From JBEKUY01 sp049514555 (GTDB taxonomy: Bacteria; Acidobacteriota; Terriglobia; Acidiferrales; UBA7541): DNA of 64,000 nt. The stretch is taken from NCBI GenBank assembly GCA_049514555.1, contig JBEKUY010000009.1:49413-113412 (forward strand), written 5' to 3'. Shown here one piece after another: positions 41,404-49,517 of this stretch (its first letter is position 1; every line of letters starts with the position of its first letter). The notes under the pieces were generated by a model. That model saw only the letters and a program-made list of their open reading frames with translations. It was not told the origin of the DNA and searched no databases. The position numbers and the translations under genes were made by a program.

Positions 41404-43110
41404 GTGACCACCCAGCGTGAGCGCCTCGAAGCGGATGTCCTGATCGTCGGTGCGGGACCGGCCGGACTGGCCTGCGCGCTGCACCTCGCCAATCTCATCG
41501 AAAAGCAGAGGACCGCGGGCGACGCCTCATCTTCGGGCGCGACGCCACTCGCGGCGGAAAACATCTACGTCCTCGAGAAGGGACGCGAGGTCGGCGCGCA
41601 CCAGCTCTCTGGCGCGGTCATGGATCCGCGCGGCCTGGCCGAGTTGGTGCCGGGTTTTGAGAAAACGGCGCCGTTCTATACGCCGGTGACGGCCGATACG
41701 CTCTATTTTTTCACCAAGCATTCCGCGTGGCCCTTCCCCTTCTTGCCGCCGTCGTTGAAGAATCACGGCAATTACGTCGTGTCGCTGAGCCGGTTGGTGA
41801 GATGGCTCGGCGCACTCGTTGAGCAGTCGGGCGTGAACCTGTTCACGCAATTCGGCGGCGCGCAATTGCTCTACGAGGGTGACGGGATCGCCGGTGTGAT
41901 CACGGAAGACAAGGGCCTCGACAAGAACCGCAGGCCGAAAGGCAATTACTCGCCGGGGTATGAAATTCGCGCCAAAGTGACCGTGTTGGCCGAAGGCTCC
42001 CGCGGATCGCTGACGAAAGACTTGGTCGCGCGGAAGAAACTCGACAACGTCAATCCCCAACTGTACGCCATGGGGATCAAGGAGCTCTGGGAGGTTCAGC
42101 CGGGGCGCATCGAGCCGGGCGTCGTGGCGCACACGCTCGGTTGGCCCCTCGATAAGACGCTCTACGGCGGCGGCTGGGCTTACGGGCTTTTGGACAACCG
42201 CGTGTCGCTCGGGTTAGTGATCGGCCTCGATTACGCCGACCCGCAATTCGATCCGCACGAGGCGTTTCAACGCTGGAAGACGCATCCGTTCGTGCGGAGG
42301 ATCCTCGACGGAGGGAAGCTGCTGCGGTACGGGGCCAAAACCATCCCGGAGGGCGGATGGTACTCCATGCCGCGGACGTACGTGGATGGCGGGCTGATCG
42401 TCGGTGACGCCGCGAGCTTCCTCGACTCGCGGCGCCTCAAGGGCATCCACATGGCCATCAAGAGCGGGATGCTTGCCGCCGAAACGATTTTCGACGCGCT
42501 GGTGGCCGGCGACTGTTCGTCCAAGATGCTGCAGAAATTCCCGGAGAAGGTCGAGCGGTCCTGGATCAAGAAGGAACTTTGGCCGGTGCGCAATTTTCAT
42601 CAAGCGTTCCAGCGCGGAGGGCTCTGGGGCGGTCTGCTCCACGCGGGGTTCCAGTTTCTAACGGGCGGGCGCGGTCTGGTTGATCCCATGCGCGCCCATG
42701 CGGGACATGAAGCCTACCGCAAGCTCGCTGAACACGCGGCGCTCGCCGACGAGATCAGCATTCCCATCAAGCCGCCGGAGCGGTTCCAGGGAGATGGCAA
42801 TCTGACGTTCGACCGGCTCACCGATGTCTATCACTCGGGGACACGCCACGACGATGATCAACCCTGCCACCTAATTGTCGCGGACACCAACGTCTGCGCT
42901 ACCATTTGTGTCACTGATTTCGGCAATCCCTGCCAGTATTTCTGTCCCGCGGCGGTTTACGAGATGGTGCAGGAGAACGGCGGCTGGAGGCTGAAGATCA
43001 GCGCCGCAAACTGCGTCCACTGTAAGACCTGCGACGTCGCCGACCCCTACCAGATCATCAACTGGGTCGTGCCGGAGGGCGGCGGCGGGCCCAACTATGA
43101 CGGCATGTGA
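41404..43110 (+). CDS. Electron transfer flavoprotein-quinone oxidoreductase
   Basis: 568-residue membrane-associated flavoprotein passing electrons from ETF to the quinone (menaquinone, given mqnD). The FAD loop is DVLIVGAGPAGLACALHL (residues 9-26). The C-terminal ferredoxin-like domain carries CxxxCP and CVHCKTCDV Cys ligands for a 4Fe-4S cluster, and GDAASFLDSRRLKGIHMAIKSG is the second FAD motif. The GTG start at 41404 lies about 70 bases after etfA. The organism probably links acyl-CoA or amino-acid oxidation to respiration. Confidence 0.93.
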   Translation: MTTQRERLEADVLIVGAGPAGLACALHLANLIEKQRTAGDASSSGATPLAAENIYVLEKGREVGAHQLSGAVMDPRGLAELVPGFEKTAPFYTPVTADTLYFFTKHSAWPFPFLPPSLKNHGNYVVSLSRLVRWLGALVEQSGVNLFTQFGGAQLLYEGDGIAGVITEDKGLDKNRRPKGNYSPGYEIRAKVTVLAEGSRGSLTKDLVARKKLDNVNPQLYAMGIKELWEVQPGRIEPGVVAHTLGWPLDKTLYGGGWAYGLLDNRVSLGLVIGLDYADPQFDPHEAFQRWKTHPFVRRILDGGKLLRYGAKTIPEGGWYSMPRTYVDGGLIVGDAASFLDSRRLKGIHMAIKSGMLAAETIFDALVAGDCSSKMLQKFPEKVERSWIKKELWPVRNFHQAFQRGGLWGGLLHAGFQFLTGGRGLVDPMRAHAGHEAYRKLAEHAALADEISIPIKPPERFQGDGNLTFDRLTDVYHSGTRHDDDQPCHLIVADTNVCATICVTDFGNPCQYFCPAAVYEMVQENGGWRLKISAANCVHCKTCDVADPYQIINWVVPEGGGGPNYDGM

Positions 43111-43160
43111 CCGAGTGCCTTCAATGCGGAGCCGCCAACAGCAATCGCCGCGGTACCGGG

Positions 43161-44255
43161 TCAGGAGTTGTGATTCCAGAGGCGGTGGAGATATGCGCGG
43201 ACGCGCGACATGACCGAGGGATTGGCCCGCGAGCCTGCGGCGGAGCGGGAGCCGCCCGAGGCGTGCGATGATGTGGCAGGGCCCGGCGCGCTGCCGTGGA
43301 TGCCGCCGGCTATGTCCGCAGGGCCCGCTTCCACGTGCCCCAGAAAGATCAGAGTCGGCCGCACTCGGACCGTACGCACCAGAAAGATCGTTGCGGGGCT
43401 GGGCTCGGGCGGCAGAGCAGGTGAAGCGGGAGGAGGCGGCGCGGACGCGCTATAGGAGAGCGGCGGCATGAGCACCTTGTAAATGGGCTCCTCGTACGCA
43501 GGCTCCTTCGGAGGCGCTGGGTCGGCGGGTTTTACTGCGGACAGGCGGCTGATGTCTTCGCTTGACGTGACCCCGCTCACGACAGCCGGTTTTGCCTGCA
43601 TGGCCGGGTTCGTCCTCGCTTCCGCCAGCTCGCAACTGCATGTTCCGGCGCCCGACCGCAGCGATTCAATCTGGCCGTCGGGGAGGACCACGTCGCCGCC
43701 CTGCGGAACGATTACGCTCTGGCCCGTGAGCTGCCCCTCGATTCGCACCGCCCCCGAATGCGCCCGCAAGCAGATCTCACCGCTGGGCGCCAGGCCAATC
43801 ATCGTTTCCACCCCAGCATCGCCGACGGAAATGGACTTGGCTTGAATGAGCGGCGTGTACACCGTCACAATGGGCGCGCCCTGCACGCGATGATGGATGG
43901 TGCCGTATTCGAGGGCGATGGTCAGCGCACCGCCCGACTTGAGCAGCGAGAGATGTGCGGGGCCGCAGATGGTGATGACGCCGCCCTCGCGGAGCTGGAT
44001 CGTGGCGCGGCCGAATTTCACGCGAACGTCGCTGCCGCTCAAAAGTGTCGTGCGCACTTCGCCGCCAGTCACTTCGACGCTCATCGGACCCTGCACCGCG
44101 ATGGCTTCGCCGTCGATGGTCCCGATGGTGTCGCCGGACTTGTCATCCGAACGGACCAGCGCGGCCGACGCGCACAAAACCACGAGAGCGGCAGCGCTCA
44201 GAACGATTCGAGCGGAAGCCCAGCGGCAAATGAAGGACAAACGGAACAAAGGCAT
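43161..44255 (-). CDS. Exported FecR-like protein with Pro-rich tail
   Basis: 364-residue protein. An N-terminal hydrophobic segment (about residues 13-33, ARIVLSAAALVVLCASAALV) acts as a signal or anchor. Residues about 45-185 form a beta-rich domain with repeated short strands (VRTTLLSGSDVRVKFGRATIQL, IEGQLTGQSVIVPQGGDVV) resembling FecR/LptA-like exported domains. The second half is Pro/Ala-rich and ends in a basic tail. It is convergent with the ETF set. An in-frame extension to 44621 is rejected because it overlaps the acyltransferase gene. Confidence 0.58.
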   Translation of the reverse strand: MPLFRLSFICRWASARIVLSAAALVVLCASAALVRSDDKSGDTIGTIDGEAIAVQGPMSVEVTGGEVRTTLLSGSDVRVKFGRATIQLREGGVITICGPAHLSLLKSGGALTIALEYGTIHHRVQGAPIVTVYTPLIQAKSISVGDAGVETMIGLAPSGEICLRAHSGAVRIEGQLTGQSVIVPQGGDVVLPDGQIESLRSGAGTCSCELAEARTNPAMQAKPAVVSGVTSSEDISRLSAVKPADPAPPKEPAYEEPIYKVLMPPLSYSASAPPPPASPALPPEPSPATIFLVRTVRVRPTLIFLGHVEAGPADIAGGIHGSAPGPATSSHASGGSRSAAGSRANPSVMSRVRAYLHRLWNHNS

Positions 44256-44321
44256 GCCAAATAAGGACGTGAAGCGCCCGAACGCATGCGGCTGAACGCT
44301 TCGCCTATATACTATACGCTG

Positions 44322-45098
44322 ATGGACACCCCGGCAAAGTCGGAGCAGGAAGCACAGGAAGAGCGCGGCGCTCATTCCGATGCGCGTCTGCCGGAGCTCT
44401 CGCGCTGGCGGCGGGCCCAAATCCCTCTCATCGCGGGAGTGGTCTATGGCCTCATCCGTTTGTTGGGCCCAACCCTTCGTTTGGAGGTCGTGGGCTGGCA
44501 GCACGCCGAACGCGTGGTTGCTTCGGGGCGGAGATGCATCTTTACTTTCTGGCACCGCGCCATCCTCGGGATTGTCTGGTGGTCGCGGCACCGCGGCATC
44601 GTCGTGATGAACACCACACACTTCGACGGCCAGTGGACGCGCAAGGTGGTCGAGTGGCTGGGCTTCGGGACCGCTCAGGGCAGTTCAACGCGCGGAGGTC
44701 TGCGCGGGCTCGTCACCATGGCTCGGCGGCTCGACGAAGGCCGCGACGTGGCCTTCACCGTGGATGGCCCGCGCGGCCCGCGCTTCGTGGCCAAGCCCGG
44801 CCCGGCGATGCTTGCGCGCATGTCTGGCTGCCCGGTCATGGCCTTCCACGTGGGCGTGCATCATGGTCACACCTTCCGCCGGACTTGGGACCATTTCCTG
44901 CTGCCGCATCCATTCACACGAGGCGTGATCGTTTTCGCGCCGCCGATCTACGTTGCCGCCGATGCAACTCGCGAGGATCTCGAAGCCAGTCACGCTGAGG
45001 TACAGAAAGCTCTGGACCACGTCCGCGACATCTCCGAATCCTGGTTCTCCATCAGCGAGTCCGAGCGCGCCGCCTACCGCGCCGAATTCGGCCCCTGA
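44322..45098 (+). CDS. DUF374 family lysophospholipid acyltransferase-like protein
   Basis: 258-residue protein of the LPLAT superfamily. DUF374 features are FTFWHRAILGIVWWSRHRG (the His of the HxxxxD-like site), GTAQGSSTRGGLRGL and FTVDGPRGPRFVAKPG. An N-terminal hydrophobic stretch (about residues 30-45) suggests membrane binding. The family is used for lipid A or phospholipid acylation in Gram-negatives, but DUF374 specificity is not established. The ATG at 44322 lies just after a TATACT -10-like element (44308-44313), so the transcript could be nearly leaderless. Confidence 0.8.
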   Translation: MDTPAKSEQEAQEERGAHSDARLPELSRWRRAQIPLIAGVVYGLIRLLGPTLRLEVVGWQHAERVVASGRRCIFTFWHRAILGIVWWSRHRGIVVMNTTHFDGQWTRKVVEWLGFGTAQGSSTRGGLRGLVTMARRLDEGRDVAFTVDGPRGPRFVAKPGPAMLARMSGCPVMAFHVGVHHGHTFRRTWDHFLLPHPFTRGVIVFAPPIYVAADATREDLEASHAEVQKALDHVRDISESWFSISESERAAYRAEFGP

Positions 45099-45162
45099 CG
45101 GGAGAATCTGATCTCTTCCGCCGGACCGCCGCCGGTATGGCTGCCGTGGATGATCCGCGGCG

Positions 45163-46320
45163 TTAGCTTTTGCCAGCCCGTTCGCCCAACGTCGCCTTCA
45201 ATTCCATGCGGCGTCCCCCGCGGTAGATGGTGAGTTTGATGCTGTCGCCCGGCCGCTTGCGGTTTAGCAGCATATTCACGTCGAGTTGGCTCGCTACCTT
45301 CTGACCCTCAATCTCGACGAGCACGTCTCCGCCAATCCTGATGCGCCGCATACCCACAAGCGTTTCACGATCGCCGCCGCGCACGCCGGCTTGATCGGCA
45401 GGCCCGCCGCGCGTGACCTCCTCGACCAGCAGACCTTCCTTCACAGGCAAATCAAGCGCCTCGGCGAGCCACTGGTTGATCTGCCTCGTCTCGACACCGA
45501 GAAACGCTTGGCGGACGTGGCCCTCGGTGATGAGGTCGTGGGCGATAAGCTTGGCCGTGTTGATGGGAATGGCGAAGCCGATGCCTGCGGTTGTGCCGCT
45601 GGGCGTGAATATCGCCGTGTTGATGCCGATGACCTCGCCATGCGAATTAATCAGCGGCCCCCCGGAATTGCCCCGGTTGATGGCGGCGTCGGTCTGGATC
45701 GCCTCGTCAATGAAGGTAGTCTGGCTGGTCTGGACCGTGCGGCCGAGCGCGCTGACCACGCCCGTCGTGAGCGTACTCTGGAAGCCGAAGGGGTTTCCGA
45801 TGGCCAGCACCTTCTGCCCCACCTGAAGCGCCGCCGAATCGCCGAGTGGCAGGGCCGCGAGCTTGCGGCCCTTCGGATCGATTTTCAGAAGTGCGACGTC
45901 GTTGCGCTGGTCCGCGCCAACATACTGGGCGGGGAATCGCGACTGGTCGCCCAGAATGATCTCGATCGATTGCGCGCCCTCCACGACGTGGAGATTCGTG
46001 AGAATGTAGCCGCGCGGATCGATGACGAAGCCCGAGCCCGCTCCTTCGACGGGTACCGGGTCCATGAAGAAGTCATACTCGACTGCGCGCGTAACGATAT
46101 TGGCCACGGCCGGTGAGGCCTCGCGATAGACGCGCACGTTGATCGTTTCCTCATCGGTGAGCCCGCTGGTGCTCGCGGCCTGTCTTTCGAACGGCAGCGC
46201 TTCGACGTGCTCCGTTTGGCGGGGGCCCCAGCGCGAGCCGGCCCAGAACGCTCCGAGGATCACGATCAGGGCAAGCGCCATCCACCGGACAGCGCGAGTG
46301 TTGCGATTGGCTTGGATCAT
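45163..46320 (-). CDS. HtrA/DegP-type serine protease with PDZ domain
   Basis: 385-residue periplasmic protease anchored by one N-terminal helix (about residues 13-28). The trypsin-like triad is His111 (NLHVVEGA), Asp141 (RNDVALLKID) and Ser219 (NRGNSGGPLI). One C-terminal PDZ domain covers about 275-380, with a typical GLLVEEVTRGGPADQAGVRGGD binding loop. The single PDZ and membrane anchor resemble DegS, or DegQ-like proteins of Gram-positive type, rather than DegP. It follows coaE by 19 bases on the same strand. Confidence 0.9.
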   Translation of the reverse strand: MIQANRNTRAVRWMALALIVILGAFWAGSRWGPRQTEHVEALPFERQAASTSGLTDEETINVRVYREASPAVANIVTRAVEYDFFMDPVPVEGAGSGFVIDPRGYILTNLHVVEGAQSIEIILGDQSRFPAQYVGADQRNDVALLKIDPKGRKLAALPLGDSAALQVGQKVLAIGNPFGFQSTLTTGVVSALGRTVQTSQTTFIDEAIQTDAAINRGNSGGPLINSHGEVIGINTAIFTPSGTTAGIGFAIPINTAKLIAHDLITEGHVRQAFLGVETRQINQWLAEALDLPVKEGLLVEEVTRGGPADQAGVRGGDRETLVGMRRIRIGGDVLVEIEGQKVASQLDVNMLLNRKRPGDSIKLTIYRGGRRMELKATLGERAGKS

Positions 46321-46339
46321 AGTTGCTCCCTCAGACGAA

Positions 46340-46951
46340 TCAGGAATGGTTCTGCGGCAGCGCGCGCAATCGTTCCGCCAGCACTTCCACTTGGCGGCGC
46401 GTTTCTTCGAGCGTGCCGGAGCAGTCGATCAAATCGGTGGCCAGCCGCTTCTTTTCCTCGACCGGCATCTGAGCGGCGATTCGCCGCGCGGCCTCTTCGA
46501 GAGAGAACCCGCGGGCCAGCAGCCGCTCGCGCTGCTGTTCCGGGCGGCACCACGCCACCACGAGCCTGTCGAGCCATGTGTCGTAGTCGGCTTCGGCGAT
46601 CAGCGCCGCCTCGGCGAACGCCACGCCCCCCGGTTGCACCCGGGCCCATTCCGCGAGTTGCCGTTCGATCAATTCAATCACGCGCGGATGGATGATTTCG
46701 TTGAGCCGCTCGAGCGCGTCGGGGTCGGAAAACACCAGCGCCGCGAGACGGGTCCGGTCGATTCGGCTCTGCGCGTCGCAAACTCCCCGTCCGAATTCCT
46801 GGAGCACTTCCGCATACGCGGGCTGTCCCGGCTCCATCAGCCGGTGGGCGAGTGGGTCCGCGTTCAGCACCAAAAAGCCCATTTCGCGAAGCATCGCGGC
46901 AACCGTGCTCTTGCCGCAAGCGATTCCGCCCGTGAGGCCGACGCGCAGCAT
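46340..46951 (-). CDS. coaE: Dephospho-CoA kinase
   Basis: 203-residue P-loop kinase for the last step of coenzyme A synthesis. GLTGGIACGKST (residues 5-16) is the Walker A, and LNADPLAHRLMEPG and RLARIVFSDPDAL-like segments match CoaE. Its ATG overlaps the folD stop by one base (TGATG), so it is coupled to folD. Confidence 0.92.
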   Translation of the reverse strand: MLRVGLTGGIACGKSTVAAMLREMGFLVLNADPLAHRLMEPGQPAYAEVLQEFGRGVCDAQSRIDRTRLAALVFSDPDALERLNEIIHPRVIELIERQLAEWARVQPGGVAFAEAALIAEADYDTWLDRLVVAWCRPEQQRERLLARGFSLEEAARRIAAQMPVEEKKRLATDLIDCSGTLEETRRQVEVLAERLRALPQNHS

Positions 46952-47925
46952 CAGCGGTGAGCGGCCGCAGGCCGCTGCCCCGATTGCTCCGGATTGGTTT
47001 GTGCCTCGAGCGCGCCGCGGCGGAGCCGGGCGGCCTTGACCGTGTTACTCATGAGCATAGCGATGGTCATCGGGCCGACGCCTCCGGGCACCGGCGTAAG
47101 CGCGCCGGCAGCGCCCACGGCGTCCGGATGAACGTCGCCGACGAGCGCCGAGCCCTTGGCGCGGAATTTTCTGAGCCGCTCGGGAAAGTTGGCGAAGAGG
47201 GCCTCAGCCTCGGCAGGATCGCTGACGCGGTTCGTGCCGACATCAATCACGGTTCCCCCAGGCCGGATCCACTCGGCGCGGACGAACCCGGCCTTGCCCA
47301 TGGCGGCGACAACGATGTCGGACCGGCGCACCACCTCGGGAAGGTTGCGCGTCTTTGAGTGGCAGATCGTCACGGTCGCGTGAGCGTGCATGAGCAGAAG
47401 CGCCATGGGCTTGCCGACCATGTCGCTGCGCCCGAGCACCGCGGCGTCCGCGCCCTCGATCGTCACTCCGCTGCGTCGGAGAATCTCCATGACGCCGGCG
47501 GGCGTGCAAGCGACCAGTCCCGGCCGCCCACTCACAAGGTTGCCGAGATTGACCGGATGCAGCCCATCCACGTCCTTTCCGGGTTGCACCGCTTCGAGAA
47601 CTTTCTTTGTGTCCACCTGCGCGGGAAGCGGCAACTGGATGAGGATGCCGTCAACGGCATCATCGCAATTGAGCCGGGAGACGAGCGCGAGCATCTCCGC
47701 GGTCGAGACGTTCGCCGGCGGGGTGTGCAGCCAGCTCGCAATGCCGAGCTGCTCGCAAGCCGCGATTTTGCTCTTTACGTAGAGTTGCGAAGCCGGATTC
47801 TCCCCGGCGAGGACGGCGGCAAGGCCTGGCCGGATCTTCTGCTCGGCGAGCGCGAAAATCTCGACGGAGAGATCGGCGAAGACTTTGTCGCGGATAGCGT
47901 TGCCGTCCAGAATACGCGCAGTCAT
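46951..47925 (-). CDS. folD: Bifunctional methylenetetrahydrofolate dehydrogenase/cyclohydrolase
   Basis: 324-residue C1-folate enzyme. The substrate-binding Lys is in LYVKSKIAACEQLGI (residues 49-63), followed by ILIQLPLPAQVD and GLHPVNLG. The NADP loop VLGRSDMVGKPMALLL and a final TPVPGGVGPMTIAMLM are canonical. A short C-terminal tail is Arg-rich. It heads the minus-strand series folD-coaE-htrA. Confidence 0.95.
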   Translation of the reverse strand: MTARILDGNAIRDKVFADLSVEIFALAEQKIRPGLAAVLAGENPASQLYVKSKIAACEQLGIASWLHTPPANVSTAEMLALVSRLNCDDAVDGILIQLPLPAQVDTKKVLEAVQPGKDVDGLHPVNLGNLVSGRPGLVACTPAGVMEILRRSGVTIEGADAAVLGRSDMVGKPMALLLMHAHATVTICHSKTRNLPEVVRRSDIVVAAMGKAGFVRAEWIRPGGTVIDVGTNRVSDPAEAEALFANFPERLRKFRAKGSALVGDVHPDAVGAAGALTPVPGGVGPMTIAMLMSNTVKAARLRRGALEAQTNPEQSGQRPAAAHR

Positions 47926-48060
47926 TGATCATCCAATGTGTGACGGTGATGCAGGGGGACCTGCCTGCCGATAATAGCACACGTGATTCAGCCGACAGAG
48001 GCGCGGGGGAAAGAATGCCTTTGGAGGCAGTTCCCCGCGTCGCCGGAAAACAAATCAGGA

Positions 48061-49236
48061 CTAATGAGGCTGCCCTGTGCCGGGAGCGGGCGCAGGAAGT
48101 CTTACTCCGGCGGGCACCGCAGGGGCGCCGGGAACTGCAGCCGCAGGAGCGTTGGTTGGCCCAAAGTACTTCTCATTGAAATCAGTGTGCACCGCACCGG
48201 TTATACCCTTCATCGCGCTTTCCATCTTCTGCCGGAAGAGATCCCGCGATATCTCGTTCTTGAGCGTTTGATCCAAGGGCGCGGTCTGTTTGCTGTCCAC
48301 CTTGTAGATCATATAGCCGGACGATTCCTCATCGACTTTGCCGACCTCGCCGGGCTTCAGAGAAAAAACCTCGGCTTCCAGTTGCGCCGGAAGCATCCCT
48401 CTCCGCCTGGCGCCCAAGTCCGTTTTCATTGGTGGAGTCGTTAAGCCCAGCGTCGTATTGGCTTCCTTTTGCAGCGCGTCGGGATCTTCCCCTTTGGCCG
48501 CCCGTTCGCGAAGCTCGTTGGCCGTACCCTGTGCTTTCTTCTCAAATTCTTCTTTGTTCTGGGCGGAAGGATTGTTCTTGGGGATGAAGATGCGGCGGAG
48601 CTTCACCTCCTCATACTTGGGCAGATTCTGCCGGTAATACGCTTCGATCTCCTCTGGAGAAGGGTTGCGGTATTTTTCCTGCAGATCGCGACTATACAAT
48701 TCAGCCAGTTTCTGCAATCGCATCAGTCGCATCGATGCCTGGAACTTAGGACTGTTTTCCATTCCGGCTTTTCTAGCTGCGTCTGCGACAGCCAGCAAAT
48801 CCACGTAATTTTGGGCCAACCTCTGACGGGCATTGGGAGGAATGACCTGACCGGGCTGGCCGACGGCATCCATGATCGCGTCAAACTCCTCTTTTGGGAT
48901 CACCTTGGTGCACGCCTTGGAAGATGCTGCAGCGGCGGGCTTCTGTCCGGCAGTTTTTCCCACTACTGGCCTCGCGGTCCCGGTACAAAGTCCCTTGATC
49001 GTGATCACGGCATCCGTGGGCGCAAGCGCCGAACCCGGTTCGCCCGGGTTCTGCTCCGGGATGGCCGCTTTCACTTTCCCTGTCTCCGAAGGAGGCGGCA
49101 CGGCCGGTTTCACCACCGGCGGAGCCTGCGCCGCGGGAGCCGCTTGTGGCACGTTCGGCTTGGAACTCGTGCTTTGCGTCTGGGCCAGCGCCATTCCGGT
49201 AGCCAAGGCAAAACAACCCAGCAATCGAATCGTCAT
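48061..49236 (-). CDS. Exported parvulin-like peptidyl-prolyl isomerase
   Basis: 391-residue protein with a signal peptide (IRLLGCFALATGMALAQ), then a Pro/Ala-rich region of about 60 residues, a SurA-N-type helical segment (about 105-180, LAQNYVDLLAVADAARKAGM), and a PPIC-type domain (about 210-320, EEVKLRRIFIPKNNP and LKPGEVGKVDEESSGYMIYKV). SurA/PrsA proteins assist folding of exported proteins. The low-complexity Pro/Ala tail is unusual. The ATG at 49236 follows GGAAAGG. Confidence 0.8.
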   Translation of the reverse strand: MTIRLLGCFALATGMALAQTQSTSSKPNVPQAAPAAQAPPVVKPAVPPPSETGKVKAAIPEQNPGEPGSALAPTDAVITIKGLCTGTARPVVGKTAGQKPAAAASSKACTKVIPKEEFDAIMDAVGQPGQVIPPNARQRLAQNYVDLLAVADAARKAGMENSPKFQASMRLMRLQKLAELYSRDLQEKYRNPSPEEIEAYYRQNLPKYEEVKLRRIFIPKNNPSAQNKEEFEKKAQGTANELRERAAKGEDPDALQKEANTTLGLTTPPMKTDLGARRRGMLPAQLEAEVFSLKPGEVGKVDEESSGYMIYKVDSKQTAPLDQTLKNEISRDLFRQKMESAMKGITGAVHTDFNEKYFGPTNAPAAAVPGAPAVPAGVRLPAPAPGTGQPH

Positions 49237-49426
49237 GAGATACCTTTCCAATCAATGATAGAAGGCAAGCCCGAGCCGTTCATCGTAGCACAAAGAGATT
49301 CTACGCCGGAGTGCCGTGCGTGAGCGGCTGCGCCGTCGAGGCTCCTGCTTGCTCGCCGCTGGATCTTGAAGTCGGTATCAACTGATCTCTTAGCGCTGGA
49401 ATCCGTCGTTTGATCTCGGAAGAGGA

Positions 49427-49457
49427 GACGCCCGGGCTTGTTCCGCGCCCGGGCGTC
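49427..49457 (-). terminator. Strong stem-loop after the RNase E/G gene
   Basis: A perfect 11-bp GC-rich stem (GACGCCCGGGC at 49427-49437 with GCCCGGGCGTC at 49447-49457) and 9-base loop about 60 bases after the stop. On the minus strand it is followed by TCCTCTTCC rather than a clean T-run, so termination is probable but not certain. Confidence 0.5.
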
Positions 49458-49517
49458 CCACCAGATTCCGTTTCACCGGCCATGGATCGCTGGCCCGTGA
49501 CCTCTCTTCACCAGTCG

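Noticed and set aside
43161..44621. Longer version of the FecR-like gene starting at 44621
   Set aside because: The extra 122 residues overlap the DUF374 gene and have no family character. The hydrophobic export segment begins properly after the ATG at 44255.
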